A stretch of DNA of 64,000 bases from an uncultured Enterobacteriaceae bacterium (GCA_947631255.1 CANRKT010000001.1:124001-188000); one strand, 5' to 3'; positions 46,995-56,672 are shown, counted from the first letter of the stretch. Notes: generated by a model from the sequence alone, not told the origin. Numbers and translations are program-made.

Positions 46995-48362
46995 TTAGTC
47001 GCAGCTGACCACTTTTAATGCCAGACCACCGCGTGATGTCTCACGGTATTTCGAGTTCATATCTTTACCGGTTTCGTACATGGTCTCTATGACTTTATCC
47101 AGGCACACGCGTGGCTCGCTGGTACGGCGCATCGCCATACGCGCGGCGTTGACTGCTTTCACTGCGGCAATCGCATTACGCTCGATGCAAGGAACCTGAA
47201 CCTGTCCGGCAACCGGATCACAGGTTAAGCCCAGGTTATGTTCCATCCCGATTTCGGCAGCGATACAAACCTGAGCAGGGCTACCACCCAGCAATTCAGT
47301 CAGACCGGCTGCTGCCATCGAACAGGCAACACCAACTTCACCCTGACAACCGACTTCAGCGCCAGAGATAGAGGCATTCATTTTATATAGCGTACCAATC
47401 GCGCCTGCTGTCAGTAAGAAACGTGCACAGGAGTTGGCGTTAACTTCACGAATGAACTTATCGTAATAAGCCAGTACGGCTGGAACAATGCCGCAGGCAC
47501 CGTTAGTTGGTGCAGTAACAACACGGCCACCAGCAGCATTTTCTTCGTTAACTGCCAGAGCAAACATGTTTATCCAGTCAACGACAGCCATTGGGTCAGT
47601 ATTGTTTTTATCGCTGGTCACCAGCATGCGACGTAAAGCTGCGGCTCTACGTGGAACGCGCATTTTCCCCGGCAGCACACCTTCGGTGCTAATACCGCGC
47701 TCAATACCATTACGCATGACTTCCCAGATAGCGGCAAAGCGGGCATCGATTTCTTCTTGTGACTGGGTAGCACGCTCATTCTGCATCATTAATCCGGACA
47801 GTGACAGACCGGTTTCTTCGCACAGACGTTGTAAATCAGCCGCACTTTTATACGGATAAGGCACGGTGGATGAACTGGTACTTTCTTCACCAAAGTGCTC
47901 TTCATCAACGATAAAACCACCGCCAATCGAATAATAGGTTTTGGTATATATCACTTTGTCATTGGCCAGAGCAGTAATACGCATACCGTTTTCGTGCAGG
48001 GATAAGTTGTCCGAATGGAAATTCATGCAACCGTCAATTGGGAATTCAACTTCATGCTGACCCTTTGCCAGCATCAGGCGACCGGTAGTATTCACATTCT
48101 CAATAAAATGAGGAATGGCATCAATATCTACGCTATCAGGAAGGTTGCCTGCCAGGCCCATAATAATGGCGAGATCGGTATGGTGACCTTTACCTGTCAG
48201 AGAAAGAGAGCCGTAGACATCAACCACTACGCGGGTAACGGCGTGCAAAATACCGTTATCAATTAAGTCATCAGTGAATTGTTTACCCGCTTTCATCGGG
48301 CCGACGGTATGAGAACTTGATGGGCCAATACCGATTTTGAAAATGTCGAATACGCTAATCAT
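46995..48362 (-). CDS. sdaB: L-serine dehydratase 2
   Basis: Iron-sulfur L-serine deaminase of 455 residues, as in E. coli, converting serine to pyruvate and ammonia. The N-terminal beta domain contains GIGPSSSHTVGPMKAG (residues 11-26). The alpha domain has the conserved cysteines near GACGIVPAVLAYY, EVGCQGEVGVACSMAAAG and GLTCDPVAGQVQVPCIERN, which bind the 4Fe-4S cluster. It is downstream of the serine permease sdaC, with a hairpin in the 68-bp gap. Confidence 0.96.
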   Translation of the reverse strand: MISVFDIFKIGIGPSSSHTVGPMKAGKQFTDDLIDNGILHAVTRVVVDVYGSLSLTGKGHHTDLAIIMGLAGNLPDSVDIDAIPHFIENVNTTGRLMLAKGQHEVEFPIDGCMNFHSDNLSLHENGMRITALANDKVIYTKTYYSIGGGFIVDEEHFGEESTSSSTVPYPYKSAADLQRLCEETGLSLSGLMMQNERATQSQEEIDARFAAIWEVMRNGIERGISTEGVLPGKMRVPRRAAALRRMLVTSDKNNTDPMAVVDWINMFALAVNEENAAGGRVVTAPTNGACGIVPAVLAYYDKFIREVNANSCARFLLTAGAIGTLYKMNASISGAEVGCQGEVGVACSMAAAGLTELLGGSPAQVCIAAEIGMEHNLGLTCDPVAGQVQVPCIERNAIAAVKAVNAARMAMRRTSEPRVCLDKVIETMYETGKDMNSKYRETSRGGLALKVVSCD

Positions 48363-48400
48363 GATAGACCACCCATGGCGTTAGGAACTTCGAAAGGGAG

Positions 48401-48423
48401 AAAGCCGCCCTGCGGGCGGCTTT
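48401..48423 (-). terminator. Intercistronic hairpin between sdaC and sdaB
   Basis: AAAGCCGCCC and GGGCGGCTTT form a 10-bp GC-rich stem with a 3-nt loop. A broken T-rich stretch follows on the minus strand. It probably causes partial termination or protects the sdaC 3' end, so sdaC would be expressed above sdaB. Confidence 0.6.
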
Positions 48424-48430
48424 GAAAGGC

Positions 48431-49717
48431 TTAGGCGAACAGTGAGTAAGCGATAGCAGAGATAGCAATCAGACCCATAATGACAACGAATGCGTTGCTG
48501 ATATGGCCGCTATATTTACGCATTGCTGGAACCTTGTTGATAGCATACATAGGCATCAGGAACAGAATCATCGCGATAACCGGACCACCCAAGGTTTCAA
48601 TCATACCGAGGATGCTTGGATTCAGCGTTGCAACAGCCCAGCAGGTTAACAGCATGAACAGCGCAGTCAGTTTGTTCAGTTTGTTCAGTTCAATGTTTTT
48701 ACCTTTGCTACGCAAAGATTTAATCACCATACCGTTGAAACCTTCACGAGCACCCAGGTAGTGGCCAAGGAAGGATTTAGTGATAGCGATGATAGCAATG
48801 ATTGGAGCCATCCAGGCAATTACCGGCGCCTGGAAGTGGTTAGCCAGGTAAGACAGGATAGAGATGTTCTGTGCTTTTGCTTCAGCAAGGTCAGCAGGAG
48901 TCAGGCTCAGTACGCAGCTGAATACGAAGAACATAACGGTAAGAACCATCATGATGTGGGCACGTGCCAGGATGCTGGAACATTTTTTCTCTGCATCTTC
49001 GCCGTATTCTGCACGCTTAGCTACCGCGAAAGAAGAGATGATTGGCGAGTGGTTAAAGGAGAACACCATTACTGGGATTGCCAGCCATAAAGTAACCCAC
49101 AGACCACTACCCATTGATTCACCACTCAGTGAGAGGGTTTCAAAAACAGCAGTGTTCCAGTTAGGGATCAAGTACAGAGCCAGCAGCATCAGGGCAGCAA
49201 CGAATGGGAATACCAGTACACTCATCGCTTTAACAATCATTTGCTCACCGAAACGAACAATCGTCATCATGGCAATAATCAGGATTAATGAAAGCAGAGC
49301 ACGAGGCGGTGCAGTCATACCTAACTGGTGAGTGATGAAGCTGTCTACGGTGTTGGTGATAGCAACGCTATACACCAGCAGGATTGGGTAGATAGCAAAG
49401 AAGTACAGTAAGGTAATTAATTTACCTGCACCGATACCAAAGTGTTCTTCAACAACTTCAGTGATATCTTCACCAGGATTTTTACCGGATAACACAAAGC
49501 GGGTCAGACCGCGGTGTGCGAAGAAAGTCATTGGGAAGGCAAGGATTGCCATAATGATTAAAGGAATCAGACCACCCACACCGGCGTTGATTGGCAGAAA
49601 AAGAACGCCTGCACCAATCGCTGTCCCGTAGAGGCCAAGCATCCAAATTGTGTCAGACTTGCGCCAGGCACTTTTTGCTGTGGCAGAGCTGATGCTGCCT
49701 TTTTGAGTTGTTTCCAT
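48431..49717 (-). CDS. sdaC: Serine:proton symporter SdaC
   Basis: Inner-membrane serine importer of the HAAAP/STP family, 428 residues (E. coli 429), with about 11 hydrophobic segments. Conserved motifs are [22 protein letters not shown] (residues 29-50 region) and [14 protein letters not shown] near residue 225. It supplies SdaB with substrate. A 594-bp non-coding, AT-rich region precedes it, which probably holds its promoter and regulator sites. Confidence 0.96.
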   Translation of the reverse strand: METTQKGSISSATAKSAWRKSDTIWMLGLYGTAIGAGVLFLPINAGVGGLIPLIIMAILAFPMTFFAHRGLTRFVLSGKNPGEDITEVVEEHFGIGAGKLITLLYFFAIYPILLVYSVAITNTVDSFITHQLGMTAPPRALLSLILIIAMMTIVRFGEQMIVKAMSVLVFPFVAALMLLALYLIPNWNTAVFETLSLSGESMGSGLWVTLWLAIPVMVFSFNHSPIISSFAVAKRAEYGEDAEKKCSSILARAHIMMVLTVMFFVFSCVLSLTPADLAEAKAQNISILSYLANHFQAPVIAWMAPIIAIIAITKSFLGHYLGAREGFNGMVIKSLRSKGKNIELNKLNKLTALFMLLTCWAVATLNPSILGMIETLGGPVIAMILFLMPMYAINKVPAMRKYSGHISNAFVVIMGLIAISAIAYSLFA

Positions 49718-50311
49718 TAAGATTCTCCAAGGATATGTTTAATGCAATATTTACAATTCTGGATAGTCAAAACACTGCTTCTGTCTCAACTATTAAAACT
49801 AAATTCTGTAGTTGGCCTTTATACTGAGAGTTATTGACCATGATTCTCGCGGGCGGAAAGATACATTTATGTTGAGACTGTATCAGTGATCTTGATCCCA
49901 ATTACGATAAATAACTTTTATTTGGTTATTATTCCGCATAAATATCTATCAACATACTCTCTGGTGAAACTTATTTGCATAAATACTAGCACTTCCAGAT
50001 GATGTGATACTTTGATTCAAGATAAAAAAAATGTTTTTCACTAAAAAAATTATCCTGAACAGAATATTTAAAGAGCAGATTACATATTGATAATATTTTG
50101 ATTTGCATCAACGGATAAAATAACTAACCAATTGATTTGACTAGATCTGTATAAATAACAGACAGGAAGGGGATGTTAATAAAAAGTATTTTAGTTGACA
50201 GAATGGTTTATAGAGGAGAGCGAGGTTTCTTCAAATGAAGCAATTATCTATTGTAGAAATAAAAAAGTAGGATTCATAGAAACAGGCGGCCGAATGACCG
50301 CCCTAAAGAAA
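49718..50311. other. 594-bp AT-rich spacer between ppnN and sdaC
   Basis: No convincing gene. A small open frame at 50195-50392 overlaps the end of ppnN and lacks a plausible ribosome binding site or recognisable protein. The region is strongly AT-rich with several A/T runs, as expected for global-regulator binding upstream of sdaC, but I could not place a strong consensus CRP or Lrp site. A possible -10 for sdaC (TATAAA on the minus strand) lies near 49820. The ppnN terminator hairpin is at 50284-50304. Confidence 0.5.
50284..50304 (-). terminator. Hairpin after ppnN
   Basis: On the minus strand AGGGCGGTC-ATTC-GGCCGCCT folds into a GC-rich stem (with one G-G type mismatch) directly after the ppnN stop and is followed by TGTTTCTA. 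Probable terminator. Confidence 0.55.
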
Positions 50312-51676
50312 TTAACGACAAATTTCGTAGCAAGGAACGTAAGCAGTGCCCGGCAGTTTCATTCTCTGTTGCTGAACGAAGCCTTCCAGTAGTTCGTCCA
50401 TTTGTTGCATCATGTGAGGATCACCATGCAATTTGTAGGGGCCAAATTTCTTAATCGCCTGGATCCCGATATCTTTAACATTCCCGGCGACTATGCCAGA
50501 AAATGCCCGGCGCAGTGAGGCAGCGAGCTGTTCCGGTGGCTGAGAAGGATACAGTTTTAAGTCAGCCATATTTTCATGAGAGGGTTCAAACGGTTTCTGT
50601 AAGTTTGGTGAAATATGGATAGACCAGTTGAAGCTATAAGCATCTCCACTCTCACGGCGACTCTCTTTCACACGCGGCATCGCTTTTTTCATCGCTCGAG
50701 CGACTTCTGCGGCATCATCAATAATGATGGTGTAATAGCGACGAGCCTGTTCGCCCAGAGTATTAATAATAAACTCATCCAGCACGCGGAAATAATCAGC
50801 GCTTTCTTTCGGGCCAGTCAGGATCAGCGGCAGTACCTGATTCTTATTTTGCGGGTTCATCATGATACCCAGCAGATACAGGAACTCTTCAGCCGTTCCT
50901 ACACCACCCGGGAAGATAACGATACCATGGGCAATACGCACAAAGGCTTCAAGACGTTTTTCGATATCCGGCATGATGATAAGTTCATTAACCAGAGGAT
51001 TAGGTGGCTCGGCTGCGATAATAGAAGGCTCCGTGATACCAATGAAACGCCCGTCTTTGTAGCGTTGCTGTGCGTGCCCTACGGCCGCACCTTTCATTGG
51101 GGCTTCCATTGCTCCGGGTCCACAACCAGTACAAATGTCCAGTTCGCGTAATCCCAGCTGAGTACCTACCTGACGTGCGTAGAAATATTCTTTTTCATTA
51201 ATCGAGTGTCCACCCCAGCAAACAACCAGATTAGGTGCTTCACCAACGTGCAGGGCGCGGGCATTACGTAAAATAGAAAAGACGGTATTGGTGATATGGG
51301 CCGAATCATCGTTATGTGATTCGGCTGTCCGGTTAAGATGGGTAATCTGGCCATTGACGAAGACTATATCGCGCAATACTGCAAACAGGTTAGCTTGCAG
51401 GGCACGAATAATTCTACCGTCGACAAAAGCATCTTCAGGTGGATTAATCAGTTCAAGTTTCACGCCACGTTCACGGCTCAAGACATTGATATCAAAACTT
51501 TCAAAGCGAGAAAGAAGTTCTGTACTGTTATCCGTCTGGCTTCCTGAGTTAAGCACTGCAAGTGAGCAGTTACGAAAGAGTTGATACAGATCACTGCTGG
51601 CCGTGCATTGAAGCGTGTCGACTTCTAGCTGCGACAGCATATCCATTGAACCAAGTGGACTAACATGTGTAATCAA
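50312..51676 (-). CDS. ppnN: Nucleotide 5'-monophosphate nucleosidase PpnN
   Basis: Cytoplasmic nucleosidase (formerly YgdH) of 454 residues, as in E. coli. It splits purine and pyrimidine nucleoside monophosphates to base and ribose-5-phosphate and is activated by (p)ppGpp binding in E. coli. The LOG-type Rossmann core shows [14 protein letters not shown] near residue 155, [20 protein letters not shown] and [15 protein letters not shown] near residues 255-270. The presence of relA in the same window makes the regulatory link relevant. Confidence 0.95.
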   Translation of the reverse strand: MITHVSPLGSMDMLSQLEVDTLQCTASSDLYQLFRNCSLAVLNSGSQTDNSTELLSRFESFDINVLSRERGVKLELINPPEDAFVDGRIIRALQANLFAVLRDIVFVNGQITHLNRTAESHNDDSAHITNTVFSILRNARALHVGEAPNLVVCWGGHSINEKEYFYARQVGTQLGLRELDICTGCGPGAMEAPMKGAAVGHAQQRYKDGRFIGITEPSIIAAEPPNPLVNELIIMPDIEKRLEAFVRIAHGIVIFPGGVGTAEEFLYLLGIMMNPQNKNQVLPLILTGPKESADYFRVLDEFIINTLGEQARRYYTIIIDDAAEVARAMKKAMPRVKESRRESGDAYSFNWSIHISPNLQKPFEPSHENMADLKLYPSQPPEQLAASLRRAFSGIVAGNVKDIGIQAIKKFGPYKLHGDPHMMQQMDELLEGFVQQQRMKLPGTAYVPCYEICR

Positions 51677-51791
51677 GTGAACTCCTTAAGTAACGAAAAA
51701 TATTGTCCTTAAACTCCACAATATCTCTGAGCCGCCTATTTTTACAACCCATTGATCCCGGCGACTATGATGGGGAAAAGATATGTCGTAT

Positions 51792-52634
51792 TTATTGCCG
51801 AACCAAACGACCAAAAGTAGGGTGGAAATGGCTATTGGTTCGCCATGGATTAATATCCAAGCCGCCACGACGAGTATAGCGTGCGTAAACACTTAACGCT
51901 TGTGGCTGACAGTAGTGTTGAATATCGTTGAAAATACGCTCTACACACTGTTCGTGAAATTCATTGTGATGACGGAATGAAATCAGATATCGCAGAAGTT
52001 TTTCACGACTGATTTTGGGACCCTTATAGTGAATCTGAACGGATCCCCAGTCAGGCTGATGGGTAATCAAACAGTTGGATTTCAACAGATGACTCACCAG
52101 TGTCTCTTCAACCACTTCCTCGGCACTGGCATTAAGCAGATGATCGGCATTGAACTCATAGCTATTGATAACAATATCTTGCTCATCAATGCATTCACCG
52201 TTTAACGTGGCCAGTTGCTGACTTTCCAGTTCATCGAGGCGAAACAGCACTACACTGACGTCTCCCTGGGCACAGGCACTTAAATCTTTCTGAAGAGTTT
52301 CCTGAACCTTATCCCAGTCAGCAAAATGGGTCTGATTAAAACTGTTGAGATAAAGCTTAAAGCTTTTAGATTCGATTAAATTAACGCTACTGGCATCAAC
52401 CTGAACATGGCCGACAGCGACTTGAGGTAATCCGTTATTATTTAACCAGGAGAGTTCGTAAAGTGTCCAGATATCGCCACCGTGAAACGGCAGGATCTCA
52501 CCATCGAGTCCAGGCATATTACGATTAAGACTACGAGGAACCCCCTGAAGCAGAGTCGGCTGGTACTTATCCTGATAAGCTGTTGCTTTTCCCAGTGTCA
52601 GACTGCTTAAAGCCTGATGATTTTCATCGAACAT
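51792..52634 (-). CDS. queF: NADPH-dependent 7-cyano-7-deazaguanine reductase
   Basis: Reduces preQ0 to preQ1 in queuosine synthesis for tRNA. It has 280 residues (E. coli 282) and the long, two-domain QueF form. Substrate-binding [14 protein letters not shown] is near residue 90, and the catalytic cysteine is in [19 protein letters not shown] near residue 188. It is divergent from syd, as in E. coli. Confidence 0.96.
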   Translation of the reverse strand: MFDENHQALSSLTLGKATAYQDKYQPTLLQGVPRSLNRNMPGLDGEILPFHGGDIWTLYELSWLNNNGLPQVAVGHVQVDASSVNLIESKSFKLYLNSFNQTHFADWDKVQETLQKDLSACAQGDVSVVLFRLDELESQQLATLNGECIDEQDIVINSYEFNADHLLNASAEEVVEETLVSHLLKSNCLITHQPDWGSVQIHYKGPKISREKLLRYLISFRHHNEFHEQCVERIFNDIQHYCQPQALSVYARYTRRGGLDINPWRTNSHFHPTFGRLVRQ

Positions 52635-52698
52635 ATTTCACCGTATCGATTGTACAATTGGTCTGTATTGTATCAAAGCCAGCATGAGTGAGGAATTA

Positions 52699-53244
52699 AT
52701 GCACGAAATTAGCCTTTCCCTACAAGAGTTCACCCAGCGATTTTGCGCTAAATGGCAGCAGCAGGCAGGAAGCTGGCCACTCAGTGAAGATTTATACGGT
52801 ATTCCATCACCCTGTATTACTCATACTGCTGCGGATTCTGTGTGTTGGCAACCTCAACCTTTTATTCCCGAATCTGATTTAAGTGCGGTAGAGCGGGCAC
52901 TAGAGATAACGCTACACCCGGATATTCACGCATTTTATACCACGCAATTTGCCGGCGATATGCCAGCAGTCAGTGGCACAATAGCACTCACTTTATTGCA
53001 GGTATGGAGTGAAGATGATTTTCAGCGGGTTCAGTCTAATCTGATTGGTCATTTAGTGACGCAAAAACGCTTAAAATTGTCACCAACGTTGTTTCTGGCA
53101 ACAACAGAAGATGAAATGGAAGCAATATCACTTTGTAACTTGACAGGTGAGGTATTGCTTGAAAAGATCGGTACCCGTAAGCGTAACGTACTTGCTTCCT
53201 CACTGACGACCTTTCTGAATAATCTTGAACCAGTGGTAATTTAA
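52699..53244 (+). CDS. syd: SecY-interacting protein Syd
   Basis: Peripheral inner-membrane protein that binds SecY and probably checks its assembly. It has 181 residues from the ATG at 52699, exactly the E. coli length; an ATG at 52684 is less likely because the Shine-Dalgarno GTGAGGAA lies between the two. Conserved blocks are [30 protein letters not shown] and [14 protein letters not shown]. It lies just upstream of the CsrB gene. Confidence 0.93.
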   Translation: MHEISLSLQEFTQRFCAKWQQQAGSWPLSEDLYGIPSPCITHTAADSVCWQPQPFIPESDLSAVERALEITLHPDIHAFYTTQFAGDMPAVSGTIALTLLQVWSEDDFQRVQSNLIGHLVTQKRLKLSPTLFLATTEDEMEAISLCNLTGEVLLEKIGTRKRNVLASSLTTFLNNLEPVVI

Positions 53245-53261
53245 TAAACAGATCACAATAA

Positions 53262-53279
53262 TGTAAGATATTTCCTACA
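53262..53279. promoter_or_regulatory. Candidate UvrY (response regulator) binding site for csrB
   Basis: The 18-mer TGTAAGATATTTCCTACA matches the BarA/UvrY target palindrome TGTAAGAGATCTCTTACA at 15 of 18 positions. It is about 160-180 bp upstream of the expected csrB start, a distance similar to that reported for E. coli csrB. The cognate sensor, BarA, is encoded at 56673-59432. Confidence 0.72.
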
Positions 53280-53405
53280 TGACTTGTGCGATATTTCTGA
53301 AAATAGATCTAGATCAATATTCAACCAGTCAAAATAGTATTTATATAACACCCAGTTGCAGAGTTTGTTGTGACACGACCTGATATTGTGTCCGTTATTT
53401 TAGAT

Positions 53406-53433
53406 TTGATATCTTGTCATTTTAATCTAAATA
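53406..53433 (+). promoter_or_regulatory. Candidate csrB promoter
   Basis: TTGATA (53406-53411) and TAAATA (53428-53433) are separated by 16 bp and would start transcription near 53441. The -10 is imperfect, so the start site is approximate. Confidence 0.45.
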
Positions 53434-53440
53434 AACGATG

Positions 53441-53819
53441 CTACTGACACGACATGATGTCGCTGAAATACAGGGAATATAAGCTTATTTCCTCTATTGA
53501 TGTAGGGATAGTTCGCCAGGATGGCGTATCGGAACTCTTCATTGATGAAGCATGGACTAGCTCAGGATGAGTTAAAGGACACCTCCAGGACGGAGAATGA
53601 GAGCTGCGACATGGAGTGCAGTGGGTCAAGGTGACCTAAGGACAATGCATCAGAAGATGCAGTAGCCAACAGGATGAAGGCAGCAGGACGCATATGCAAT
53701 GGACTGTAGGTCTGTAGACCGAGGGACAAAGTTGTCATGGATGAGCAGGGAGCAAAAACGTAGCAGGATCGGCTACAAAACGAATCGGGGGCACTGTGTA
53801 TACAGTGCCCCCTTTTTTT
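53441..53819 (+). ncRNA. csrB: CsrB regulatory RNA (CsrA antagonist)
   Basis: RNA of about 380 nt that sequesters the translational regulator CsrA. About 18 GGA motifs can be counted, many as AGGA in predicted hairpin loops, for example CGCCAGGATGGCG, CTCCAGGACGGAG and CTCAGGATGAG. The stretches TTAAAGGACACCTCC and AGTTGTCATGGATGAGCAGG are close to E. coli CsrB. It ends in a strong terminator, GGGGGCACTGT...ACAGTGCCCCC, followed by seven T (53787-53819). The location between syd and yqcC is the E. coli location. The 5' end is uncertain by 10-20 nt. Confidence 0.95.
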
Positions 53820-53945
53820 ATCTCTTCAAACCTTCAGCAGGTGACCGGAACATGTAAAACCGCTATCTTCTGTTTGATGCTTTTTCCGATAACGGCAAGA
53901 AATGTTATTCTGTCGCTTCTATTTTCATCGCAGCTAAAGGTTTTC

Positions 53946-54275
53946 ATGGACAAAGAGACTCAAGTTCGCCAGCACCTTATTCTTATTGAGCAGGTGTTGC
54001 GTGATCACGCCCTGTGGCAGGAAATCATGCCGGATGCTGGTGCGTTAGACAGCACACAACCTTTTTGCATGGATACACTGGATCCCGTTGAATGGTTACA
54101 GTGGGTTTTGATTCCCCGTATGCATGCTTTACTCGATAGTCAGTATGCATTGCCGAGTGAATTTGCTATTGCCCCTTATTATGAAATGGCGCTGGATGGT
54201 TCAAGACGTGAACGTGAACCCTTACTCGCGGCATTATTGTCTTTAGACGCTTTTTTTAATCCGGTCAGCTCTTGA
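53946..54275 (+). CDS. yqcC: YqcC family protein
   Basis: A small cytoplasmic protein of 109 residues, the E. coli YqcC length. The ATG at 53946 was chosen because the longer frame from 53796 starts within the CsrB terminator. Conserved blocks are STQPFCMDTLDPVEWLQWVLIPRMHALLD and FAIAPYYEMAL. The function is not established. It is followed by truC, whose start shares a base with its stop. Confidence 0.9.
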   Translation: MDKETQVRQHLILIEQVLRDHALWQEIMPDAGALDSTQPFCMDTLDPVEWLQWVLIPRMHALLDSQYALPSEFAIAPYYEMALDGSRREREPLLAALLSLDAFFNPVSS

Positions 54276-55054
54276 TGTTAGAGATTATTTATCAAGACGA
54301 ATGGCTGGTGGCGGTGAATAAGCCCTCTGGATGGTTAGTCCATCGCAGTTGGTTAGACCGCCATGAAACACGCATAATGATGCAAGCCGTACGGGATCAG
54401 CTGGGACAGCATGTATTTACGGTGCATCGCTTGGATAAACCCACTTCTGGCGTACTGCTAATGGGCCTGTCCAGCGATGTTGGGCGCCTGTTATCACAGC
54501 AATTTGAACAGCATCAAATTCGTAAACGTTACCATGCTCTGGTTCGTGGCTGGCTGGAAGATGAAGCCATTCTCGATTATCCGCTGACCGAAGAGCAGGA
54601 TAAAATTGCCGATAAGTTCAGCACTGAGGATAAACAACCACAGTCTGCGATAACACATTATCGCGGCATGGCTTCAGTTGAAATGCCAGTGCCTGTCGGG
54701 CGCTATCCTACTGCCCGCTACAGTCTGGTTGAACTAGAACCTCAGACCGGGCGTAAGCATCAACTTCGGCGTCATATGTCGCATTTGCGTCATCCGATTA
54801 TCGGAGATTCCAGACACGGTGATTTGCGCCAGAATAGAGGTGCGGCAGAGCATTTTGGTTGCCAGCGATTAATGCTGCATGCCAGTCAACTCTCTCTGAC
54901 ACATCCGATAACCGGTGTAGCGTTAACGCTGCGTGCGAACCTTGATACCACATGGATGAATATGTTGTCACAATTCGGCTGGCGCGGGCTGCTATCAGAG
55001 ATTGAAACTGAGAACAATGAACAGACAGATTGTCACGATGGATTCACACAGTAG
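54275..55054 (+). CDS. truC: tRNA pseudouridine(65) synthase
   Basis: RluA-family pseudouridine synthase acting on U65 of tRNA-Ile1 and tRNA-Asp. It has 259 residues (E. coli 260). The catalytic aspartate is Asp54 in HRLDKPTSGVLLMGLS. Other conserved parts are ALVRGWL, ETGRKHQLRRH-like LEPQTGRKHQLRRHMSHL, and HPIIGDSRHGD. An earlier TTG at 54272 is possible but the ATG that overlaps the yqcC stop is preferred. It precedes yqcA. Confidence 0.95.
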   Translation: MLEIIYQDEWLVAVNKPSGWLVHRSWLDRHETRIMMQAVRDQLGQHVFTVHRLDKPTSGVLLMGLSSDVGRLLSQQFEQHQIRKRYHALVRGWLEDEAILDYPLTEEQDKIADKFSTEDKQPQSAITHYRGMASVEMPVPVGRYPTARYSLVELEPQTGRKHQLRRHMSHLRHPIIGDSRHGDLRQNRGAAEHFGCQRLMLHASQLSLTHPITGVALTLRANLDTTWMNMLSQFGWRGLLSEIETENNEQTDCHDGFTQ

Positions 55055-55078
55055 TGTTTATTAATAAGGAACAATTCG

Positions 55079-55528
55079 ATGGCTGAAGTAGGTATCTTTG
55101 TCGGTACGTTGTATGGAAATGCGTTGTTTGTCGCAGAGGAAGCTGAAGCTATTCTGACCAGAAACGGTCATAGTGTAAAAGTGTTTGAGGATCCAGAATT
55201 AGCACAATGGCAGTATTATCGACATCATTATGCTCTGGTGATCACCTCGACTACCGGGCAGGGAGATTTGCCAGATAGTATCGCGCCGTTATTCCATGCG
55301 ATTAAAGACGAAGTGGGCTATCAGCCTGAGCTGCATTATGGATTAATTGCCCTGGGTGATAGCAGTTACGATATTTTCTGTGGCGCTGGCAAACAGTTTG
55401 ATGCGTTGTTGCAAGAGCAGGGCGCGACGCGTATTGGCAGTGTATTACTGATTGATGGTAGTGAAGATCCTGAGCCTGAATCTGTCTCTAATCCCTGGAT
55501 AGAACAGTGGGCTTTACTGCTGAAATAG
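55079..55528 (+). CDS. yqcA: Flavodoxin YqcA
   Basis: FMN-binding flavodoxin-like protein of 149 residues, as in E. coli. The FMN phosphate loop is [13 protein letters not shown] at residues 9-21, and the isoalloxazine loops are [12 protein letters not shown] and [14 protein letters not shown]. It is related to MioC and a candidate electron donor, possibly to TruC-linked chemistry by context only. In E. coli the gud genes come next; here ramA and ramR do. Confidence 0.92.
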   Translation: MAEVGIFVGTLYGNALFVAEEAEAILTRNGHSVKVFEDPELAQWQYYRHHYALVITSTTGQGDLPDSIAPLFHAIKDEVGYQPELHYGLIALGDSSYDIFCGAGKQFDALLQEQGATRIGSVLLIDGSEDPEPESVSNPWIEQWALLLK

Positions 55529-55557
55529 TCGCGGATTACCCGATATACTGAATAGAT

Positions 55558-55578
55558 GACGCCTTTATTTCAGGCGTT
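55558..55578. terminator. Small hairpin between convergent yqcA and ramA
   Basis: GACGCCT and AGGCGTT pair around a short loop between the two convergent genes, with T-rich flanks on one side. Weak bidirectional terminator. Confidence 0.45.
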
Positions 55579-55584
55579 ATCTGC

Positions 55585-55926
55585 TCAATTCAGCGTATTT
55601 TTGCCAGTACGGCGATAAGCACTAGGAGAAGTGTTAAATTTTTTGCCAAAGGTACGGGTAAAAGATTGCTGTGAATCAAAACCATAACGTATTGAAATAT
55701 CTAGTATTTTGTCGCTGGTGTTTTTAAGATCTGCTGCCGCAAGCTGGAGTTTACGTTCTCTGATATAAGTGCCAAGACTTTTCCCTGCCCAGTCAGTGAA
55801 CATCCTTTGTAAATACCATTTTGAGTATCCAGACTGTTTTGCCACGTCTTCAATACGGAGCGGGCGCTGCATATTATCTTCTACCCATTCAAGCAGAGAT
55901 TCCATAAAACCTTTAGGCATGGACAT
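55585..55926 (-). CDS. ramA: AraC-family multidrug-response activator RamA
   Basis: A 113-residue protein consisting only of the AraC/XylS DNA-binding domain with two helix-turn-helix units: LRIEDVAKQSGYSKWYLQRMF at about residues 23-43 and ILDISIRYGFDSQQSFTRTF around residues 75-94. The length equals RamA, and the GYSKWYLQRMF and GxYIRERKLxLAA-type stretches match it better than MarA or SoxS. RamA activates acrAB, tolC and other efflux genes. It is divergent from a RamR-type repressor, with a RamR-type operator over the promoter. The alternative is another MarA/SoxS/Rob-type activator, but the ramR neighbour makes RamA the best name. Confidence 0.88.
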   Translation of the reverse strand: MSMPKGFMESLLEWVEDNMQRPLRIEDVAKQSGYSKWYLQRMFTDWAGKSLGTYIRERKLQLAAADLKNTSDKILDISIRYGFDSQQSFTRTFGKKFNTSPSAYRRTGKNTLN

Positions 55927-55953
55927 ACTACCTCCTTAGAATTCAGCACCATT

Positions 55954-55999
55954 ATGAGTGAGTGAGCACTCATTATGGACAAGGGAGGTCAACAGTCAA
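55954..55999 (-). promoter_or_regulatory. ramA promoter with RamR operator
   Basis: A perfect palindrome ATGAGTG-N6-CACTCAT lies at 55954-55973, the operator form described for RamR at the Salmonella ramA promoter. On the minus strand a possible -35 TTGACT (55994-55999) and -10 CATAAT (55972-55977) are 16 bp apart, so the operator covers the -10 and start site. Binding of RamR would block ramA. Confidence 0.8.
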
Positions 56000-56091
56000 T
56001 AAAATTTACGGTATAATACGTAACAGTACATTGATGCAGGTGGTTATAGTCTTGCGGTGTTATTGTTCATTCCTATTCTTTGTGAGGTATC

Positions 56092-56664
56092 GTGGCGCGT
56101 CCAAAAAGTGAAGATAAAAGATTAGCGTTGATCGATGCGACAACTCGTGCCGTAGCTGAGTTCGGTCTTGGGGCGGCCACCTCGCTTATCGCCAGAAAGG
56201 CGGGAGTAGCAGAGGGAACGTTATTTCGTTATTTCGCGACTAAGGATGTGTTATTTAACGAGGTCTATTATCACCATAAGCAAGATCTGGGGACGGAGTT
56301 GATGAAGAGCTATGACCAGAGCTTACCAGTGAAAGAGCGTGCCCGGAAAATATGGAATAGCTATATCGATTGGGGACTGGTTAATATTGACGCCAGAAAA
56401 GCGATGAGCCAGCTGGTGGTCTCAGGGAAAATAACCAAAGAGACTTTGCAGAAGATATTCGATGAATTCCCTGAACTACGTCAGCTTTCTAACGAGAGTA
56501 TTACTAACGAATATTTGACCTGCGGTGAGTCACCTTTCGGTGATGCTATCTTTTTTGCCCTGGCAGAAACCACGATGGAGTTTGCTGCCAAGGAACAGGA
56601 ACGTAAACAAGACTACATGGCCGCCGGATTTGATGTCATGTGGCGTGGGATGACAAAAGCCTGA
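56092..56664 (+). CDS. ramR: TetR-family repressor RamR
   Basis: TetR regulator of 190 residues. The N-terminal helix-turn-helix is at residues 8-50, with LIARKAGVAEGTLFRYFATKD, which matches RamR in MARPKSEDK and in AGVAEGTLFRYFATKD. The C-terminal ligand domain ends FALAETTMEFAA and MWRGMT, again as in RamR. It represses ramA and is relieved by bile acids and cationic dyes in Salmonella. A possible -10 TATAAT for ramR is at 56012-56017. It is convergent with barA, eight bases away. Confidence 0.88.
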   Translation: MARPKSEDKRLALIDATTRAVAEFGLGAATSLIARKAGVAEGTLFRYFATKDVLFNEVYYHHKQDLGTELMKSYDQSLPVKERARKIWNSYIDWGLVNIDARKAMSQLVVSGKITKETLQKIFDEFPELRQLSNESITNEYLTCGESPFGDAIFFALAETTMEFAAKEQERKQDYMAAGFDVMWRGMTKA

Positions 56665-56672
56665 TCCACCGG

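Noticed and set aside
50195-50392. A 65-codon open frame upstream of sdaC
   Set aside because: It overlaps the end of ppnN on the other strand and covers the ppnN terminator hairpin; the sequence shows no family features.
53441-53629. A 62-codon minus-strand open frame
   Set aside because: It lies entirely within the CsrB RNA gene and is explained by it.
53796-53945. N-terminal extension of yqcC
   Set aside because: It would start in the CsrB terminator, and the E. coli homologue begins at the equivalent of 53946.
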